Of a DNA stretch of 64,000 bases, positions 61,853 through 64,000 are shown one piece after another. The translations under genes and the position numbers were made by a program. The stretch is from Streptomyces prunicolor NBRC 13075 (GTDB lineage: Bacteria > Actinomycetota > Actinomycetes > Streptomycetales > Streptomycetaceae). The stretch covers positions 62,001 through 126,000 of the forward strand of contig NZ_BARF01000074.1 of the NCBI RefSeq assembly GCF_000367365.1, in the 5' to 3' direction. Within the stretch, counting starts at the first letter, position 1. Every line of letters starts with the position of its first letter. Below the pieces are notes generated by a model. It searched no databases, was not told the origin of the DNA, and saw nothing but the letters and a program-made list of their open reading frames with translations.

Positions 61853-63441
61853 CCGGGAACCATCAGACGCTGGCGCTGCTGCTGTTCAGCGCGTTCATCG
61901 CGGTCACCCTCGGGATCACCACCTGGGTGAGCCGCAACCGGCATGGTTCGGAGGAGGAGTTCTACGCGGGCGGGCGGCTCTTCTCCCCGATGGAGAATGG
62001 TTTTGCCATCTCGGGTGATTATCTGTCCGCGGCCTCGTTCCTCGGGGTCACCGGGCTCATCGCGCTGTTCGGCTACGACGGCCTGCTGTACGTGGTGGGT
62101 TTCTTCGTCGCCTGGCTCATGGTGTTGTTCCTCGTCGCCGAACTGGTGCGCAACTGCGGGCGGTTCACGCTCGCCGACGTGGTCGCCGCCCGGATGAGCG
62201 AGCGGCCGGTGCGGATCGCGGCGGGAACTTCCTCGGTCACCGTGTCCGTTCTCTACCTGGTGGCGCAGATGGTGGGCGCGGGCAGCCTGGTCTCGCTGCT
62301 GCTGGGCGGGACGAGTCCGGCCGCGCGGGCCTGGACCGTCATCGGCGTCGGGGCGCTCATGGTGATCTATGTGTCGATGGGAGGGATGCGGGCCACCACC
62401 TGGATCCAGATCGTCAAGGCGGTCCTGATGATGAGCGGCACCATCGCGCTGACGGTGCTGACCCTGGTGCGCTTCCACGGGAACCTGAACCACCTGCTGC
62501 TCACGGCCGCCGCGCGCAGCGGTCGCGGTGCCGCCTTCCTGGCGCCGGGGCTCAAGTACGGCGGGGACTGGACCGCGCGGTTCGACTTCATCAGCCTGGG
62601 CCTCGCGCTGGTGCTGGGCACGGCCGGGCTGCCGCACATCCTGTCCCGCTTCTACACCGTGCCGACCGCACGGGCCGCGCGCCGATCGGTGGTGTGGTCG
62701 ATCGGCCTCATCGGTGCGTTCTACCTGATGACGATCATCCTCGGCTTCGCCGCCGCGGCGGTCGTGGGACCGGACACCCTTCGGAAGTCGAACGAAGCAG
62801 GGAACACGGCGGTCCCGCTGCTCGCCCTCGACCTCGGCGGAGGAGCCGATTCCACCGGAGGCACCGTCCTGTTCGCGATCGTCGCGGCCGTGGCCTTCGC
62901 CACGATCCTGGCGGTGGTGGCCGGGATCACCCTGGCCTCCTCGGCATCCGTGGCGCACGACCTGTACGCGTCGTTGCGGCGCCCGAACGCAAAGCCGCGC
63001 AGCGAGGTGGCCGTGGCACGGGTCGCCGCGGTCGGCATCGGTGTCGCGGCGATCGGGCTCGGCCTCGTCGCCCGGAACCTCAACGTCGCCTTCCTGGTCG
63101 GCCTCGCCTTCGCCGTCGCCGCCTCCGCGAACCTCCCGGTGCTGCTCTACTCCCTGTTCTGGCGCGGCTTCACGACCCGCGGCGCCGTGTGGGCCGTATA
63201 CGGCGGACTGATCCCCGCGCTGGCGCTCGTGCTGCTGTCACCGGTCGTGTCGGGCAGTCCCGAATCGCTGTTCCCGGGCGTCGACTTCCAGTTCTTCCCG
63301 CTGCAGAACCCCGGCCTCGTCTCGATCCCGCTCGGCTTCCTGGCCGGCTGGCTCGGCACGGTCACCTCCACGGAGGTCCCGGACGAGGCCAAGCACGCGG
63401 AGACCGAGGTACGGGCGCTGACGGGGGCGGGGGCCGTCTAA
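61849..63441 (+). CDS. Sodium:solute symporter (ActP-like)
   Basis: A 530-residue transporter of the SSS family with about 13 helices: ALLLFSAFIAVTLGITTWVS, then FYAGGRLFSPMENGFAISGDYLSAASFLG (a typical start of acetate/pyruvate carriers, split here), VVAARMSERPVRIAAG, GLPHILSRFYTVP and the conserved end region. It probably takes up acetate or a similar carboxylate with Na+. It forms an operon with DUF485 and follows the two-component pair. Confidence 0.88.
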   Translation: MTGNHQTLALLLFSAFIAVTLGITTWVSRNRHGSEEEFYAGGRLFSPMENGFAISGDYLSAASFLGVTGLIALFGYDGLLYVVGFFVAWLMVLFLVAELVRNCGRFTLADVVAARMSERPVRIAAGTSSVTVSVLYLVAQMVGAGSLVSLLLGGTSPAARAWTVIGVGALMVIYVSMGGMRATTWIQIVKAVLMMSGTIALTVLTLVRFHGNLNHLLLTAAARSGRGAAFLAPGLKYGGDWTARFDFISLGLALVLGTAGLPHILSRFYTVPTARAARRSVVWSIGLIGAFYLMTIILGFAAAAVVGPDTLRKSNEAGNTAVPLLALDLGGGADSTGGTVLFAIVAAVAFATILAVVAGITLASSASVAHDLYASLRRPNAKPRSEVAVARVAAVGIGVAAIGLGLVARNLNVAFLVGLAFAVAASANLPVLLYSLFWRGFTTRGAVWAVYGGLIPALALVLLSPVVSGSPESLFPGVDFQFFPLQNPGLVSIPLGFLAGWLGTVTSTEVPDEAKHAETEVRALTGAGAV

Positions 63442-63490
63442 CGGGGGTCCGTGTGCCGTAGCCCCGCCCGATTGTGGGGTTGTCGCGTGG

Positions 63491-64000
63491 CTACGGCGCC
63501 ACCCAGGCGTAGCGGTGTTCCGGGCGGCCCGTGTCGCCGTACTTGAGGGAGAGGCGGAGGCGGCCGGCCTGTTCCAGGTGGCGGAGGTAGCGCTGGGCCG
63601 TGGAGCGGCTCAGGCCGGTCTCGGCGGCTACCTCGTGGGCCGAGAGCGGGTGACCGGCGCTGTGCAGGACGCCGCAGATCAGGTCGGTGGTCGGTTCCGA
63701 GTGGCCGCTGGGCAGGCCGGGGGAGGCCGGCGCGGGCGTCGTGCGCAGGGCGCCGAAGATGCGGTCGACCTGCTCCTGGCCGGCGATGCCGCGGCCGCCG
63801 ACGCGGTCGACGGTGCGGCGCAGCGCGGCGTACGAGTCGAGGCGGGTGCGCAGCGCGGCGAAGGTGAACGGCTTGACCAGGTAGTGCAGGGCGCCGAGGC
63901 GCATCGCCCGCTGCACGGTCGTCACATCGCTGGCCGCCGTGATCATGATGACGTCGGTCGTGTGGCCCTGTTCCCGCATGCGGTGGACGAGTTCGAGACC
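63491..64000 (-). CDS. CitB/DcuR-type response regulator, 3' part (cut by window edge)
   Basis: A 170-codon partial frame. The visible receiver end has IMITAASDVTTVQRAMRLGALHYLVKPFTF (conserved Thr/Ser and Lys-Pro, split here). The C-terminal half (HPLSAHEVAAETGLSRSTAQRYLRHLEQAGRLRLSLKYG, split) is a winged helix of the DcuR/CitB group, which controls C4-dicarboxylate or citrate use. It is convergent with the symporter. The kinase gene would lie beyond the right edge. Confidence 0.88.
   Translation of the reverse strand, partial: GLELVHRMREQGHTTDVIMITAASDVTTVQRAMRLGALHYLVKPFTFAALRTRLDSYAALRRTVDRVGGRGIAGQEQVDRIFGALRTTPAPASPGLPSGHSEPTTDLICGVLHSAGHPLSAHEVAAETGLSRSTAQRYLRHLEQAGRLRLSLKYGDTGRPEHRYAWVAP

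Noticed and set aside
1-64000. CRISPR array, tRNA or rRNA genes, insertion sequences
   Set aside because: I saw no regularly spaced identical repeats, no cloverleaf with conserved T-loop, and no transposase motif; a covariance or profile search would settle it.

Overview
The window is high-GC actinobacterial chromosome, almost certainly Streptomyces, with the right end of an integrated prophage at its left edge. The host genes from about 6.4 kb onward have strongly G/C-biased third codon positions. They follow the conserved core order known from S. coelicolor: miaB, miaA, dapF, rshA, hflX, dinG, lexA, nrdR-nrdJ, rnhB, recQ-like, whiH, hrdB, parE and a sensor kinase/regulator/symporter operon. 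The sporulation gene whiH next to hrdB is a strong genus marker.

Positions 1 to about 6450 are visibly richer in A/T and hold phage genes. Reading leftward on the minus strand there is a tyrosine integrase, then small early genes, an HNH endonuclease, a small terminase-like protein and the start of a large terminase running off the left edge. On the plus strand, or divergent from these, lie an Lsr2-like nucleoid protein, an XRE-type regulator and a GHKL ATPase. Long inverted-repeat terminators separate the transcription units. Two look-alike operator/-10 elements (about 2490 and 3475) each sit just upstream of a terminator. The integrase abuts, and on the opposite strand overlaps, the 5' end of miaB. 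The phage therefore appears to have inserted into the start of miaB and to supply the first codons of the present gene.

From 6.4 to 20 kb lie tRNA-modification genes (miaB, miaA), a dioxygenase-fold protein, two small conserved proteins, a membrane protein, dapF, a RelA/SpoT homologue, a secreted M1 peptidase, hflX and a lipoprotein serine protease. From 20 to 25 kb is what looks like a decaying siderophore locus: an aminotransferase remnant, an IucA/IucC synthetase and a GNAT acyltransferase.

From 25 to 32 kb are DNA-damage and deoxynucleotide functions: a DinG-type helicase, lexA with a matching LexA box, and nrdR-nrdJ with a tandem pair of NrdR-like boxes. From 32 to 43.7 kb come small accessory proteins, a TetR/MFS efflux pair with two perfect 20-bp palindromes between them, rnhB, and a RecQ helicase carrying a phosphoribosyltransferase-like tail.

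From 43.9 to 64 kb are a DUF4192 protein with a repetitive insert, a glycogen-debranching-like protein, a NUDIX/winged-helix regulator, an ABC ATPase-permease fusion, whiH, hrdB, a secreted trypsin-like protease, a small zinc protein, parE, a DUF1453 protein with a NarL-type two-component pair, a DUF485/sodium:solute symporter pair, and the 3' part of a CitB/DcuR-type response regulator cut by the right edge.
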